Positions 31,826 through 40,465 of a stretch of 64,000 nt of DNA are shown piece after piece; position 1 is the stretch's first letter, and each line of letters opens with the position of its first letter. Position numbers and translations under genes: made by a program. This DNA comes from DATCKG01 sp036562385 (GTDB lineage Bacteria; Bacillota; Sulfobacillia; Symbiobacteriales; Symbiobacteriaceae). The notes under the pieces are model-generated. The model saw only the letters and a program-made list of their open reading frames with translations, was not told where the DNA came from and searched no databases. Location: NCBI GenBank assembly GCA_036562385.1, contig DATCKG010000025.1:1-64000 (forward strand), written 5' to 3'.

Positions 31826-34624
31826 TCATGTGGCCCCACGCCTGGGGCCCAGGGTGAAGAAGAACACAGCCCCCTCGCCTGGCCGGCTCTCCGCCCAGAT
31901 CCGTCCCCCGTGTCGCTGGACGATCCGCTGGACAGTGGCCAGGCCGATGCCGGAGCCGGGATAGGCCCCGGCCGGGTGCAGCCGCTTGAAGGGAAGGAAA
32001 ATGTTCTGGGCCTGAGCCATGTCAAACCCGATGCCGTTGTCCCGCACAAAGAATATGGTCTCGTCGCCGGCGTCGATCTGACCGACCTCGATCATCGGTT
32101 CAGGATGCCGGCTGGTAAACTTCCAGGCGTTTTCCAGCAGGTTGAACAGCGCCAGATAAACCAGCCCACTGTCCGCGTAGGCTCGCATTCCTTCTCGGAC
32201 ACGCAGCACCGTTTCCGCCCGGTTGGGATGGAGGCGCTGCAACTCGCCGATGGCTGCCCAGGCAAGAGCAGTGAGATCCACCTCCTCCCGGCGGATCTCC
32301 TTCCGTGCCAACTGAGATAGCCGCAGCAGGTCCTTGATCAACTGCCGCATCTTGTGGGCGGCCGCCTCGATGCGCCGCAGGGAATCCTGATCCTCCGGCG
32401 TCAACCGATCGGCGCCGTCCTCCAGCAGAGCCCGGGCAAACCCCTCGATGGAGCGCAGGGGCCCCTGCAGGTCGTGGGAGACCGAGTAGCTGAAGGCCTC
32501 CAGTTCCCGAATGGCCAGCGTCAGGTTCGTCGTCCGGTCGGCCACACGTTCCTCCAGCTCGGTGTTGACCCGCCGCAGTTCCTCTTCGGCCCGCTTCCGC
32601 TTCACGAACTGGGCAACCAGTCCGCCCACCAGCCGCATCAGGTCAACGGTTGTCGGATCGGGTTCCCGGACGCTGGCACTGGCCAGTTCCAGGATGCCCA
32701 CGACCTCGTCCGCGATCACCGGAAAGGCGCACAGGGTCTCCACCCCGTCCCGCACCGCCTCCTGGCCCCGCGGCAGGTCAGGCTCGTCCCTCGGCGTGAC
32801 CCACCGGGGCTGCCCGCCGGCTGCGAGAACTTCGCCCGGAAAGCCCTGGCCCAGCGGCAGGGTAGCTGACCGGGTTGCCGCCTCGAAGCACGGGGCGTCA
32901 AAGGAAGGCTGTCGCCACAGCGCCTGGCACCGAAGCACGTCGCCCCGGGCATCCGGCAGCCAGACGACCCCCATTTCCCAGCCCAACCCCTCGCAGACCA
33001 CCTGCAGGGCCTTGGTCAGCCCTGCGGTCAGTCCATTGGCTTCAGCCAGAGCCCGGGCGGCCCCGAACTGCACGCCGTGAAGGCGCTGGGCCTCCGCCCG
33101 CTCCATGGCCGCCGCCACCACGTTGGCCACCAACTGCAGGAAGGAGAGATCGTCGTGGGTAAACACCCGAGGCCGCGTGGTGTAGACCCCCATGACGCCG
33201 TATGGTCGGTGCTCCCCCTGAATGATCACGCTCATACCGCTGACCACCCCGAGGGCCTGAAGGTGCGGCGCCCGGAACCGGATCTCCTGCGAAAGGTCGG
33301 TGACAATCACCGGCTGGCAGGAGATCAGGGTGTAGCCTGCCTGGGATTCCAGCGAGGTCGGAACCGTCAGCGATCCCACGGCACCGTCCGGCCAGCCGCA
33401 CCCTGCCCGGAGCAACAGCTTGTCACCGCCGGGCGAAAGTTCCAGTATGTTGCAGATCTCCACCTGCAGCACTTCCCGCAGCAGGTTGACCGTCTGGTCC
33501 AACAGCTGCTGCAGGTTGGCCCCCTCCAGCGCCGCCAGACCCAGTCGGGCCACTGCCTCCTGCTGAAGAGCCCGGGCCCGGAGTTCACTCTCCGACTGCT
33601 GAATGCGCTCCGCCATCTGGTCGAAGGCCCGGGCCGCCACGGCGATCTCATCGGTGCCCTGCACGCCCACCCGGGCGCTCAGGTCACCACGGAATATCGC
33701 CCGGGCTGCCTGCTCCAGCGCCATCACCGGCCGGAGCAGCCGCTGGCCGAACCAGAGAAGCACCGCCACGGCGATCCCGTAAGCCAGCAGGACAACCCCC
33801 GCGTACTTGATCACATGCCCGTAGGATTCGGCTCGTACCCGCTCCAGGGGCGTGGTGGCGAAGGCTACCCAACCCAGGTGGGCCACCGGCTCTGTCGCGA
33901 CAACGGAGTCTCCCCCGCCGGAAGCGCCGGCCCACGTCCCCGTGAGGCCCTCACCGGCCGGGAAGTGCGGGGACGGCCCGGCTTGCTGGTAGACCACCTT
34001 GCCGGCGCTGTCCACCAGCCCACAGCCTCGTCCCGCCGCGCTGCCGTCGGGCAGCACCTCCCCGAGCCTGGTCACATCCAGCGTTGCCACCAAGATGCCC
34101 TGCAGGCTTTCGCCGTCTCGAATTCCCCGGGCCACAGCCACCACAGGGGAACCGTCAACCACGGAATGGATCAGCGGTGAGAGGCTTTTCTCACTTCCTT
34201 GCAAAATCTCCGCCACAAATCCCTGCGGGGCCAGGTTGACGCCGCAGGTTGCCCCGTCTGTACAGGCCACCACCGCCCCTTCTGGATTCAGCCAGCTGAA
34301 CCGAACCACCGCGGGATGATCAGGCACGTGCCGCGCGAGAAACCGCCCAATCTCCTCCGGGTCCGCGTTATGCTGCAGCTGAAGGATGGCCGAACCCAGA
34401 ACCACCTCCGCTGCCCACAGGCTCTCCAGGTACCGCAGAAAGGCATTGGCCGTGGCAATGGCATGGGCCTGGTTTGCCTGTCGTTCCCGCTCCATGTGGC
34501 TCTGAAGCAGGTCGGCGCCCTGGAGGCTCAGCAGCACCAAGTGGGGCATCATGGCCAGCACTACCCACACGACCAGCCGTGCCCTGATCCGAAAAGCCGC
34601 CACCCCCAGGTCAGCAGAATACAC
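31826..34624 (-). CDS. Membrane sensor histidine kinase with two GAF domains
   Basis: A 932-residue kinase paired with the TPR response regulator. Order: membrane helix about 15-35, extracytoplasmic Cache-like sensor (36-265), second helix about 268-288, HAMP (290-345), GAF domains about 360-505 and 520-665, a short coiled coil, HisKA with H717 in YSVSHDLQGPLRS, and an HATPase domain with N-box LFNLLENAWKFTSRH, VRDNGIGFD and GSGIGLATVQRIVQRHGG. The HisKA/HATPase style matches phytochrome-like kinases, but the GAF domains lack an obvious bilin cysteine. The ligand is unknown. Confidence 0.93.
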   Translation of the reverse strand: MYSADLGVAAFRIRARLVVWVVLAMMPHLVLLSLQGADLLQSHMERERQANQAHAIATANAFLRYLESLWAAEVVLGSAILQLQHNADPEEIGRFLARHVPDHPAVVRFSWLNPEGAVVACTDGATCGVNLAPQGFVAEILQGSEKSLSPLIHSVVDGSPVVAVARGIRDGESLQGILVATLDVTRLGEVLPDGSAAGRGCGLVDSAGKVVYQQAGPSPHFPAGEGLTGTWAGASGGGDSVVATEPVAHLGWVAFATTPLERVRAESYGHVIKYAGVVLLAYGIAVAVLLWFGQRLLRPVMALEQAARAIFRGDLSARVGVQGTDEIAVAARAFDQMAERIQQSESELRARALQQEAVARLGLAALEGANLQQLLDQTVNLLREVLQVEICNILELSPGGDKLLLRAGCGWPDGAVGSLTVPTSLESQAGYTLISCQPVIVTDLSQEIRFRAPHLQALGVVSGMSVIIQGEHRPYGVMGVYTTRPRVFTHDDLSFLQLVANVVAAAMERAEAQRLHGVQFGAARALAEANGLTAGLTKALQVVCEGLGWEMGVVWLPDARGDVLRCQALWRQPSFDAPCFEAATRSATLPLGQGFPGEVLAAGGQPRWVTPRDEPDLPRGQEAVRDGVETLCAFPVIADEVVGILELASASVREPDPTTVDLMRLVGGLVAQFVKRKRAEEELRRVNTELEERVADRTTNLTLAIRELEAFSYSVSHDLQGPLRSIEGFARALLEDGADRLTPEDQDSLRRIEAAAHKMRQLIKDLLRLSQLARKEIRREEVDLTALAWAAIGELQRLHPNRAETVLRVREGMRAYADSGLVYLALFNLLENAWKFTSRHPEPMIEVGQIDAGDETIFFVRDNGIGFDMAQAQNIFLPFKRLHPAGAYPGSGIGLATVQRIVQRHGGRIWAESRPGEGAVFFFTLGPRRGAT

Positions 34625-34742
34625 GGACGATTATACCATAGGTGATTTTATTGGTGATGGGTAAAATTGCGAACCGCATGTTTTTAGGCTTCAAACGAGC
34701 GTTTCTGACGGCAGGTGGAAGATGGGGCGATACAGCAAGAAA

Positions 34743-34786
34743 GCCACCGGGATTCCGGAAGACTGTGCCTTCCGAATCCCGATGGC
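34743..34786 (-). terminator. Terminator of the fumarase operon
   Basis: GCCACCGGGATTCCGGAAG pairs with CTTCCGAATCCCGATGGC (one mismatch and one bulge) around a 7-base loop. TTTCTTGCTG follows on the minus strand. Confidence 0.8.
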
Positions 34787-34813
34787 TCGTTTGATCCAAA
34801 AGGATGCGCGGTA

Positions 34814-35404
34814 TTACTTGCTCCCGGCCGCCCCGGGCTTGACCATCGCGTCCGGCTTCGCCCACTGAGCCTGGCCCTCCGTGTACAGGTCACCGCCGTA
34901 CACGTCGTGGATGCAGACCGTCGGGAAGTTCTCGACGACCAGGCGGCGGACCGCCTCGGCGCCCAGGTCCTCATAGGCGATGACCTCGGCCTCCTTGATG
35001 GCCCGGGCCAGCAGCGCACCGGCGCCGCCGGTGGACACCAGATAAAGGCCGCCGTACTCCACCAGCGCCTTCTTCACCTCAGCACCCCGGTAGCCCTTGC
35101 CAATGAACGCCTTGACGCCCTGACGGAGCATCTCAGGGGTGTACTTGTCCATCCGATAGGAGGAGGTGGGCCCGGCGGAGCCGATCACCTGACCGGGTTT
35201 GGGCGGAGTGGGCCCGACATAATAGATCACAGCACCCTTGGGATCAAAGGGCAGCGGCCGCCCCGCTGCCAGATCTTCCACCATCCGCTTGTGGGCAGCG
35301 TCCCGGGCCGTATAGATCACGCCGCTGATGATCACCTCGTCCCCGGCCTTGATCTGGCGAACCTGCTCGTCGGTCAGCGGCGTTGTGACATACACCTTAG
35401 CCAT
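34814..35404 (-). CDS. Class I fumarate hydratase, beta subunit (or tartrate dehydratase beta)
   Basis: Beta subunit (Fumerase_C) of a two-part iron-sulfur hydratase, 196 residues. The pattern VYVTTPLTDEQVRQIKAGDE, then VIYTARDAAHKRMVEDLA and GPTSSYRMDKYTPEML, is characteristic. ATG 35404 shares its A with the TAA of the alpha gene (TAATG), so translation is coupled. With mdh, icd, citZ and sucCD nearby, fumarase is far more likely than L-tartrate dehydratase, although the families cannot be separated on sequence alone. Confidence 0.92.
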   Translation of the reverse strand: MAKVYVTTPLTDEQVRQIKAGDEVIISGVIYTARDAAHKRMVEDLAAGRPLPFDPKGAVIYYVGPTPPKPGQVIGSAGPTSSYRMDKYTPEMLRQGVKAFIGKGYRGAEVKKALVEYGGLYLVSTGGAGALLARAIKEAEVIAYEDLGAEAVRRLVVENFPTVCIHDVYGGDLYTEGQAQWAKPDAMVKPGAAGSK

Positions 35405-36252
35405 TACAGAACAGCCTCCTTATGACGATGGCTGTGGCACTCGATGTTGACGGCCACAGGGAGCGCCGTGATGTGGCAACCCATCACTTCAATATGAACA
35501 GCCAGGGCCGTCACGGTGCCGCCCAGCCCCATGGGCCCCACGCCCAACTTGTTGATCTCCGTGAGCAGTTCCTGTTCCCGGGCTGCCCAGTCCGGATCCG
35601 GGTTGGGAGAGCCCACAGGCCGGAGGAGCGCCTTCTTGGCCAAGAGGGCGCACTTGTCGAAGTTGCCGCCAATCCCCACGCCAACGATCAGCGGCGGGCA
35701 GGCGTTGGGACCGGCATTGGCCACGGTCTCGATGATGAACTTCTTGGCGCCTTCCCACCCGGCAGACGGAGGCAGCATCTTCAGCTGGCTCATGTTCTCC
35801 GAGCCGCCGCCCTTGCAGTCCACAGTGATCTTGACCTTATCGCCCGGAACAATATCGACATAAATCATAGCCGGCGTGTTGTTCCGGGTGTTGACCCGCC
35901 GGATGGGGTCATCCAGCATGGACATGCGGAGGTAACCTTCCGTGTAGCCCTTGGCCACCCCGGCGTTCACGGCGTCGTACAGGTTGCCGCCCACCAGGTG
36001 TACATCCTGGCCAATCTCCAGGAAGACCAGGGCCGCCCCGGTGTCCTGACACATGGGAACCTGCTCGGACTCGGCGATGGAGGCGTTGTTAATGATCTGC
36101 ATCAAAATCGCCTGACCCACCGGCGCCTCTTCCAGCGTCTGGGCACGGGCCAGGGCCTGGGTCACATCCGGTTCCAGCTTGAAGTTGGCCTCCTGCACCA
36201 GGCGGGCGATAGTTTCCTTAATCTGATCCACGTGGATCTCCCGCACTGCCAC
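35404..36252 (-). CDS. Class I fumarate hydratase, alpha subunit (4Fe-4S)
   Basis: Alpha subunit (Fumerase) that carries the [4Fe-4S] cluster and hydrates fumarate to malate; 282 residues. Candidate cluster cysteines are visible in VPMCQDTGAALVF near residue 68, DCKGGGSENMSQL near 145, and ANAGPNACPPLIVGVGIGGN near 185. Split alpha/beta subunits are common in thermophiles and anaerobes. It is preceded by about 500 bases of structured leader with an extended -10 promoter at 36774-36782. Confidence 0.93.
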   Translation of the reverse strand: MAVREIHVDQIKETIARLVQEANFKLEPDVTQALARAQTLEEAPVGQAILMQIINNASIAESEQVPMCQDTGAALVFLEIGQDVHLVGGNLYDAVNAGVAKGYTEGYLRMSMLDDPIRRVNTRNNTPAMIYVDIVPGDKVKITVDCKGGGSENMSQLKMLPPSAGWEGAKKFIIETVANAGPNACPPLIVGVGIGGNFDKCALLAKKALLRPVGSPNPDPDWAAREQELLTEINKLGVGPMGLGGTVTALAVHIEVMGCHITALPVAVNIECHSHRHKEAVL

Positions 36253-36450
36253 TCCTCCTTCTTGTCCTAAGCCTGTGCGCTACGACTCGCTCAGTCTGCC
36301 GCAGCTGGGAATCTCATGACCGCACTCGGTGAACCGCGCGGGAGACTGTGACCAGCCAGCGGAGCCGTCACCATCTTTCTCCGCTACTTACAAATTTCCT
36401 GCCGCCACCCTTTCACTTCGGCAGGCAATACCCCGTGGGCTGAATGAAAG
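36253..36450 (-). other. Fumarase leader, promoter-proximal gap
   Basis: No gene is supported in this stretch between the hairpin at 36451-36479 and the fumarase alpha start. AAGGAGGAGTGGCAG-type purine-rich sequence directly before 36252 is the ribosome site. Confidence 0.5.
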
Positions 36451-36479
36451 GGCCGTCTGCGAGTCCATCGCGGACGGCC
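36451..36479 (-). terminator. Hairpin in the fumarase leader, possible attenuator
   Basis: GGCCGTC and GACGGCC form a 7-bp stem, extended by GCGA/TCGC after one mismatch, around a 5-base loop. CTTTCATT follows on the minus strand, so it could act as a weak terminator about 200 bases before the fumarase start. Confidence 0.45.
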
Positions 36480-36539
36480 GTCATCTTCGTCGCAGGCTGA
36501 TCACTCTGGCGCGGCACAGGCCGGTGCCCTCATCTACAG

Positions 36540-36631
36540 CCCCGGGTGGCAGCGCCCGCCGGCAGCACCCCGACAGCCGAGCCCCCTGACCGCCAGGACG
36601 CCGAGATGGGGTGGCGGCGCTCCACCCGGGG
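36540..36631 (-). other. Long structured element in the fumarase leader
   Basis: CCCCGGGTGG-c-AGCGCC at 36540-36556 pairs with GGCGCT-CCACCCGGGG at 36616-36631: 16 base pairs with a single bulged base. An inner CACCCC/GGGGTG helix is possible at about 36565-36570 and 36608-36613. This is far longer than a normal terminator stem. It lies downstream of a promoter on the minus strand. It could be a regulatory RNA or part of an unrecognised small gene. Confidence 0.55.
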
Positions 36632-36773
36632 GCAGACATGGAAATGGCAGCCAGCACTGCGACACCGGTCAGCCCCCCGACACCGCAGCCCAACTGCCGG
36701 CCGATGACCCGCTTGGCGGGGCTCCAGCTTCACCCGCCATGCACGGTCGTTATCGGCTCCATTTCTCCTGCTA

Positions 36774-36782
36774 ATTATAGCA
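36774..36782 (-). promoter_or_regulatory. Extended -10 promoter upstream of the fumarase leader
   Basis: The minus strand reads TGCTATAAT, a perfect -10 hexamer (36779-36774) with the TG extension. No strong -35 is seen at 17 bases. Ten bases downstream AGGAGAA precedes an ATG with ten codons (MEPITTVHGG) and a stop, a possible leader peptide. Confidence 0.6.
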
Positions 36783-36858
36783 TGCTGCACCAAGTGCCGG
36801 AACAGCGTTCTTCTCCGTACTGATATCACTTTTCGATGATATTGATCAGCACTGCCGA

Positions 36859-38097
36859 TTACGCCCGCACCTGGCCATCGCCGTAGATCAGGTACTTGTA
36901 GCTCGTCAGTTCCGCAAGTCCCATGGGCCCCCGGGCGTGAAGTTTCTGGGTGCTGATCCCGATCTCGGCACCGAAGCCGAATTCGCCGCCATCGGTAAAG
37001 CGGGTGGATGCGTTGTGGTAGACTGCCGCCGCGTCCACCTCCGACAGGAACCGGGCAGCGACCGCCTCATTCCGGGTCACGATGGCCTCCGAATGGCGGG
37101 TGCCGTACCGCCGGATGTGCTCCAGGGCCTGGTCCAGGCCGTCCACCACCCGGATGGACAGAATCAGGTCGTTGTACTCCGTAGCCCAGTCCTGTTCCGT
37201 GGCTTCCCCCGCCCAGGAGATCCAGCGCCGGGCTTCCGGACAGGCCCGCAGTTCCACCCCGGCCTCCCGCAGGTCCGCCGCCACCGCCGGCAAGAACTCC
37301 CCGGCGACCTCCCGGTCCACCAGCAGGGTCTCCATGGCGTTGCAGACCGCAGGATTGCTGCACTTGGCGTTCACCACGATGGACCGGGCCATGGCCAGGT
37401 CGGCATCCTTATGCACATAGACATGACAGACGCCGGTTCCCGTTTCGATCACCGGCACCCGGCTCTGCTCCAGCACTGCCCGGATCAGGCCCGCGCCGCC
37501 CCGGGGAATCAGCACATCCACCAGTCCGGTGGCGGTCATCAGGGCTGCCGCCGCTTCCCGGGTAGCCGGCAGCACCTGCACCAGATCCTCCGGGAAGCCG
37601 GCCCGCTTCAAGCCAGTGCTGATGGCCTGCCCCAGTGCGGCGATGGACCGGGCTGCCTCCTGCCCGCCTTTGAGCAGCACCGCGTTGCCGGCCTTGAGGC
37701 ACAGCACCGCCGCGTCCACCGTCACTCCCGGTCGGGACTCGAAAATCAGGCCGATCACCCCCAGCGGTACCCGAACCTTCCGGATCAGCAGGCCGTTGGG
37801 CCGCCGCCAGGACGCGATCTCCGTTCCCAGCACCTCCGGCAGGGCCGCCACCGCCCGTACCCCATCGATGAGTCCCTGAAGCTTCTTGCCGTCCAGCCGG
37901 AGCCGGGCCACCATGGGTCCCGGCAGATGGCTGGCCGCCGCCACGTCCTGAGCGTTGGCCTCCAGGATGGCGGGCGCCGCCTCCTCCAGCGCCCGGGCGA
38001 TCTCCTCCAGGGCCTGATTGCGCTGCTGTGCCGTCGCATTCCCCAAAAGCGGCTGGGCCTCCCGGGCCCGCCTGGCCATCTCCTGAACCGTCATCAT
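36859..38097 (-). CDS. proA: Gamma-glutamyl phosphate reductase (ProA)
   Basis: NADPH-dependent reduction of glutamyl-5-phosphate to glutamate-5-semialdehyde, the second step of proline synthesis. The protein has 412 residues. The catalytic cysteine is in VNAKCSNPAVCNAMETLLVD near residue 250. VPLGVIGLIFESRPGVTVDA and the C-terminal FGAEIGISTQKLHARGPMGL are ProA signatures. It starts seven bases after the proB stop and shares proB's T-box control. Confidence 0.97.
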   Translation of the reverse strand: MMTVQEMARRAREAQPLLGNATAQQRNQALEEIARALEEAAPAILEANAQDVAAASHLPGPMVARLRLDGKKLQGLIDGVRAVAALPEVLGTEIASWRRPNGLLIRKVRVPLGVIGLIFESRPGVTVDAAVLCLKAGNAVLLKGGQEAARSIAALGQAISTGLKRAGFPEDLVQVLPATREAAAALMTATGLVDVLIPRGGAGLIRAVLEQSRVPVIETGTGVCHVYVHKDADLAMARSIVVNAKCSNPAVCNAMETLLVDREVAGEFLPAVAADLREAGVELRACPEARRWISWAGEATEQDWATEYNDLILSIRVVDGLDQALEHIRRYGTRHSEAIVTRNEAVAARFLSEVDAAAVYHNASTRFTDGGEFGFGAEIGISTQKLHARGPMGLAELTSYKYLIYGDGQVRA

Positions 38098-38103
38098 CCC
38101 TTC

Positions 38104-38925
38104 TCATCCCTCCTGCCCGCTCTTTCGCAGCGCCGCTGACCGCGGGGGCAAGAACAGGGTGCCCACCGGCTCCCCGGCCATGATCTCCCGCAGGACCCCT
38201 GGCCGGGCCCCGTTGGCCAGGACCGTGGGGATTCCGGCCTCCCCGCAGATCCGCGCCGCCTGCAGTTTGGTCACCATGCCCCCTGTACCGTTGGGGCTTC
38301 CGGCACCTCCGGCCATCTGTTCGAGGTCGTCGTCCAGCGATACCTCCCTGAGCGGCTCCAGCCCCGGATGCTTCCGGGGATCCGCGGGGTAGAAGCCGTC
38401 CACGTCGCTGAGCAGAATCAGCAGGTCCGCCCCCACCAGCCTGGCCACCATGGCGGAAAGGGTGTCGTTGTCCCCCACCCGCAGTTCCTCGGTGGCTACC
38501 GTATCGTTCTCGTTCACCACCGGGATCACCCGCCAGGCAAAGAGCCGTTCCAGCGTGGACGCAGCGGCCTCCCGCTGGACCGGATTCTCCAGGTCAAACC
38601 GGGTGAGCAGCACCTGGCCCACCAGGCAGCCGTACTCCGCAAACAGCCCCTCGTAGCGCTGCATCAGCACTCCCTGACCCACCGCTGCCAGGGCCTGTTT
38701 GCCCGCCAGATCCTCCGGACGCTCCTTCAGATCCAGCCGCCCCATGCCGGCGCCCACCGCACCGGAGGTCACCAGCACCACATCCCGCTCCTCCGCGTGC
38801 AGGTCCGCGAGTTGCCGGACAAGCTGCTCCATCCGGCCGAGGTGCAAATGCCCATTCGGGTGCGTCAGGGTGCTGGTTCCGACTTTTACCACGACCCGTT
38901 TGCAGTTACGAAGCTGTTCCCGCAT
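38104..38925 (-). CDS. proB: Glutamate 5-kinase (ProB), short form without PUA domain
   Basis: Phosphorylates glutamate to glutamyl-5-phosphate. The amino-acid-kinase fold is clear: VVVKVGTSTLTHPNG, VTSGAVGAGMGRLDLKERP, VIPVVNENDTVATEELRVGD, and GTGGMVTKLQAARICGEAG. At 273 residues it stops after the kinase domain. Most bacterial ProB proteins have about 370 residues with a C-terminal PUA domain, so the RNA-like domain is missing. AAGGGG lies ten bases before ATG 38925. A proline T-box controls the operon. Confidence 0.96.
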   Translation of the reverse strand: MREQLRNCKRVVVKVGTSTLTHPNGHLHLGRMEQLVRQLADLHAEERDVVLVTSGAVGAGMGRLDLKERPEDLAGKQALAAVGQGVLMQRYEGLFAEYGCLVGQVLLTRFDLENPVQREAAASTLERLFAWRVIPVVNENDTVATEELRVGDNDTLSAMVARLVGADLLILLSDVDGFYPADPRKHPGLEPLREVSLDDDLEQMAGGAGSPNGTGGMVTKLQAARICGEAGIPTVLANGARPGVLREIMAGEPVGTLFLPPRSAALRKSGQEG

Positions 38926-38991
38926 CCCGCAGCGCCCCTTTCACCGCACGCTGATCTCCCCGCCAGCGGGGAGGCCCTCCCCTTTTCATGA

Positions 38992-39262
38992 CAAAAACCC
39001 CGTCCGCTGCCGGACGGGGTTGCTTACCCGTGGTACCACCTGGCTGAGCCTGCCGGAGCAGGCCCACTCTCATAGCGCTCCAACAAGCGCCCCCGTGGGA
39101 TAACGGGCCGGGTTCCCGGGACGGTTCCTCACCGCCGGCTCAGGGATGGGTTCGAGCACCGCCTCCAGGCCGGACTCCCACCTGCTGCCCGGCTCTCTGC
39201 GCTGGGGTTGGGTGCCTACTATTTCCCGTCAACGCCTTTGTCGTCGTCTTCGATGTGTATCC
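38992..39262 (-). promoter_or_regulatory. T-box riboswitch (probably proline) before proBA
   Basis: The T-box core AGGTGGTACCACGGG lies at 39041-39027 (minus strand), followed by a perfect 11-bp terminator stem (AACCCCGTCCG/CGGACGGGGTT, 38996-39021) with five T residues. Upstream, Stem I features are visible: AATAGTAGG bulge motif, AGAGAG, and GAACCCATC, where the GAA-N-codon pattern reads CCA (or CCC), both proline codons. Uncharged tRNA-Pro would open the terminator and turn on proBA. The specifier call is an inference from the pattern. Confidence 0.93.
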
Positions 39263-39291
39263 ATGATAGGCAGCGGAAAGAAATCTGTCAA
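39263..39291 (-). promoter_or_regulatory. Promoter of the proBA T-box leader
   Basis: TTGACA at 39291-39286 and TATCAT at 39268-39263, spaced 17 bases. The -35 element contains the TGA stop codon of the upstream DAHP synthase gene. Confidence 0.85.
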
Positions 39292-40358
39292 TCCCCCCGC
39301 TGCTCCATCTGGACCTGCCGGCACATGGCGATGATCGAGCGCCACACCTCCCGGATCGCCTCGGGATCCACCATCTCCGGCGCCATGGCTGCCACCCGAT
39401 CCAACAGGGCCCGTTCCCGGTCCGGCTGGACGCAGGCCAGCCCCGCCTGCCGCTTCAGCTCCCCCACCCGCTGGGCAATCCGGATCCGGCGCTCCAGCAG
39501 TGCCATGAGCTGATCATCCACCCGGTCGATCTCGGTCCGGCAGTCTTCCAGGGTCTCCAGGGCGCCGGGCGGCAGCAGCCCCAGCTCCTGCATGAGGGAC
39601 CGGAAGCCCTCGAAGTCCAGCTGCTGCTCGGCATCAGACAGGGCACAGCCCGGATTGGGGTGGACTTCCACCATGAGTCCGTCCGCGCCCGCCGCCAGGG
39701 CCGCCTTGGCCAGGGCAGGGATCAGATCCCGCCGGCCAGCCGCATGGCTGGGATCCACCACCACCGGGAACCCGGTGATCTGCTTCACCGCCACTGCGGC
39801 GCTCAGATCCAGGGTGTTGCGGGTATAGGTTTCAAAGGTTCGGATGCCCCGCTCGCACAGGATCACCTGGTCGTTGCCCGAGGAGGTGATATACTCGGCC
39901 GCGCTCAGCCACTCCTTGATGGTGGCCGCCAGCCCCCGCTTCAGCAGCACGGGCTTCCCACACCGCCCCACCTGCTTGAGCAGCGCAAAGTTCTGCATGT
40001 TGCGGGAGCCGATCTGAAGCACATCGGCATACTCCGCGACCAGGTCAATGTCCTGGGTATCCATGACTTCCGTTACCACAGGCAGCCCCGTCTCGCGGCC
40101 CGCCCGGGCCAGCAGGCGCAGCCCCTCCTCCCCCAGGCCCTGGAAGGACCGTGGAGAAGTCCGCGGCTTGAACGCGCCGCCCCGGAGCATGGTCGCCCCT
40201 GCCGCCTTCACCGCCCGGGCTGTGGACAGAATCTGCTCCTCACTCTCGACGCTGCAGGGTCCGGCGATGATCACCGGACGGCCGGAGCCAAAGCCGAGGG
40301 CTGCAAATCGCCGGCCTACCTCCCCACTGGTTACCTGGTCCGTCACAATCTCGGCCAT
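39288..40358 (-). CDS. aroF: DAHP synthase fused to C-terminal chorismate mutase
   Basis: A 356-residue bifunctional enzyme of aromatic amino-acid synthesis. Residues about 1-265 are DAHP synthase: PVIIAGPCSVESEEQI, RGGAFKPRTSPRSFQGLG, VLLKRGLAATIKEWLSAAEY, VDPSHAAGRRDL. Residues about 275-352 are AroQ-type chorismate mutase (RTEIDRVDDQLMALLERRIR, GELKRQAGLACVQPDRERAL). Bacillus fuses the mutase at the N-terminus; here it is C-terminal, as in Porphyromonas-type enzymes. Such mutase domains often mediate feedback inhibition by prephenate. GGAGGAGG sits about 9 bases before ATG 40358. Confidence 0.96.
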   Translation of the reverse strand: MAEIVTDQVTSGEVGRRFAALGFGSGRPVIIAGPCSVESEEQILSTARAVKAAGATMLRGGAFKPRTSPRSFQGLGEEGLRLLARAGRETGLPVVTEVMDTQDIDLVAEYADVLQIGSRNMQNFALLKQVGRCGKPVLLKRGLAATIKEWLSAAEYITSSGNDQVILCERGIRTFETYTRNTLDLSAAVAVKQITGFPVVVDPSHAAGRRDLIPALAKAALAAGADGLMVEVHPNPGCALSDAEQQLDFEGFRSLMQELGLLPPGALETLEDCRTEIDRVDDQLMALLERRIRIAQRVGELKRQAGLACVQPDRERALLDRVAAMAPEMVDPEAIREVWRSIIAMCRQVQMEQRGD

Positions 40359-40465
40359 GCTCTCAGCCTCCTCCTGCTTCTTTCTCTCTCCCGATGTTCT
40401 GCCGCTCACCAAGCTGTCTGCGCCGAAGGGCACCGGACCGGCCTCCCCCGGGCGATCGCCGGAAA

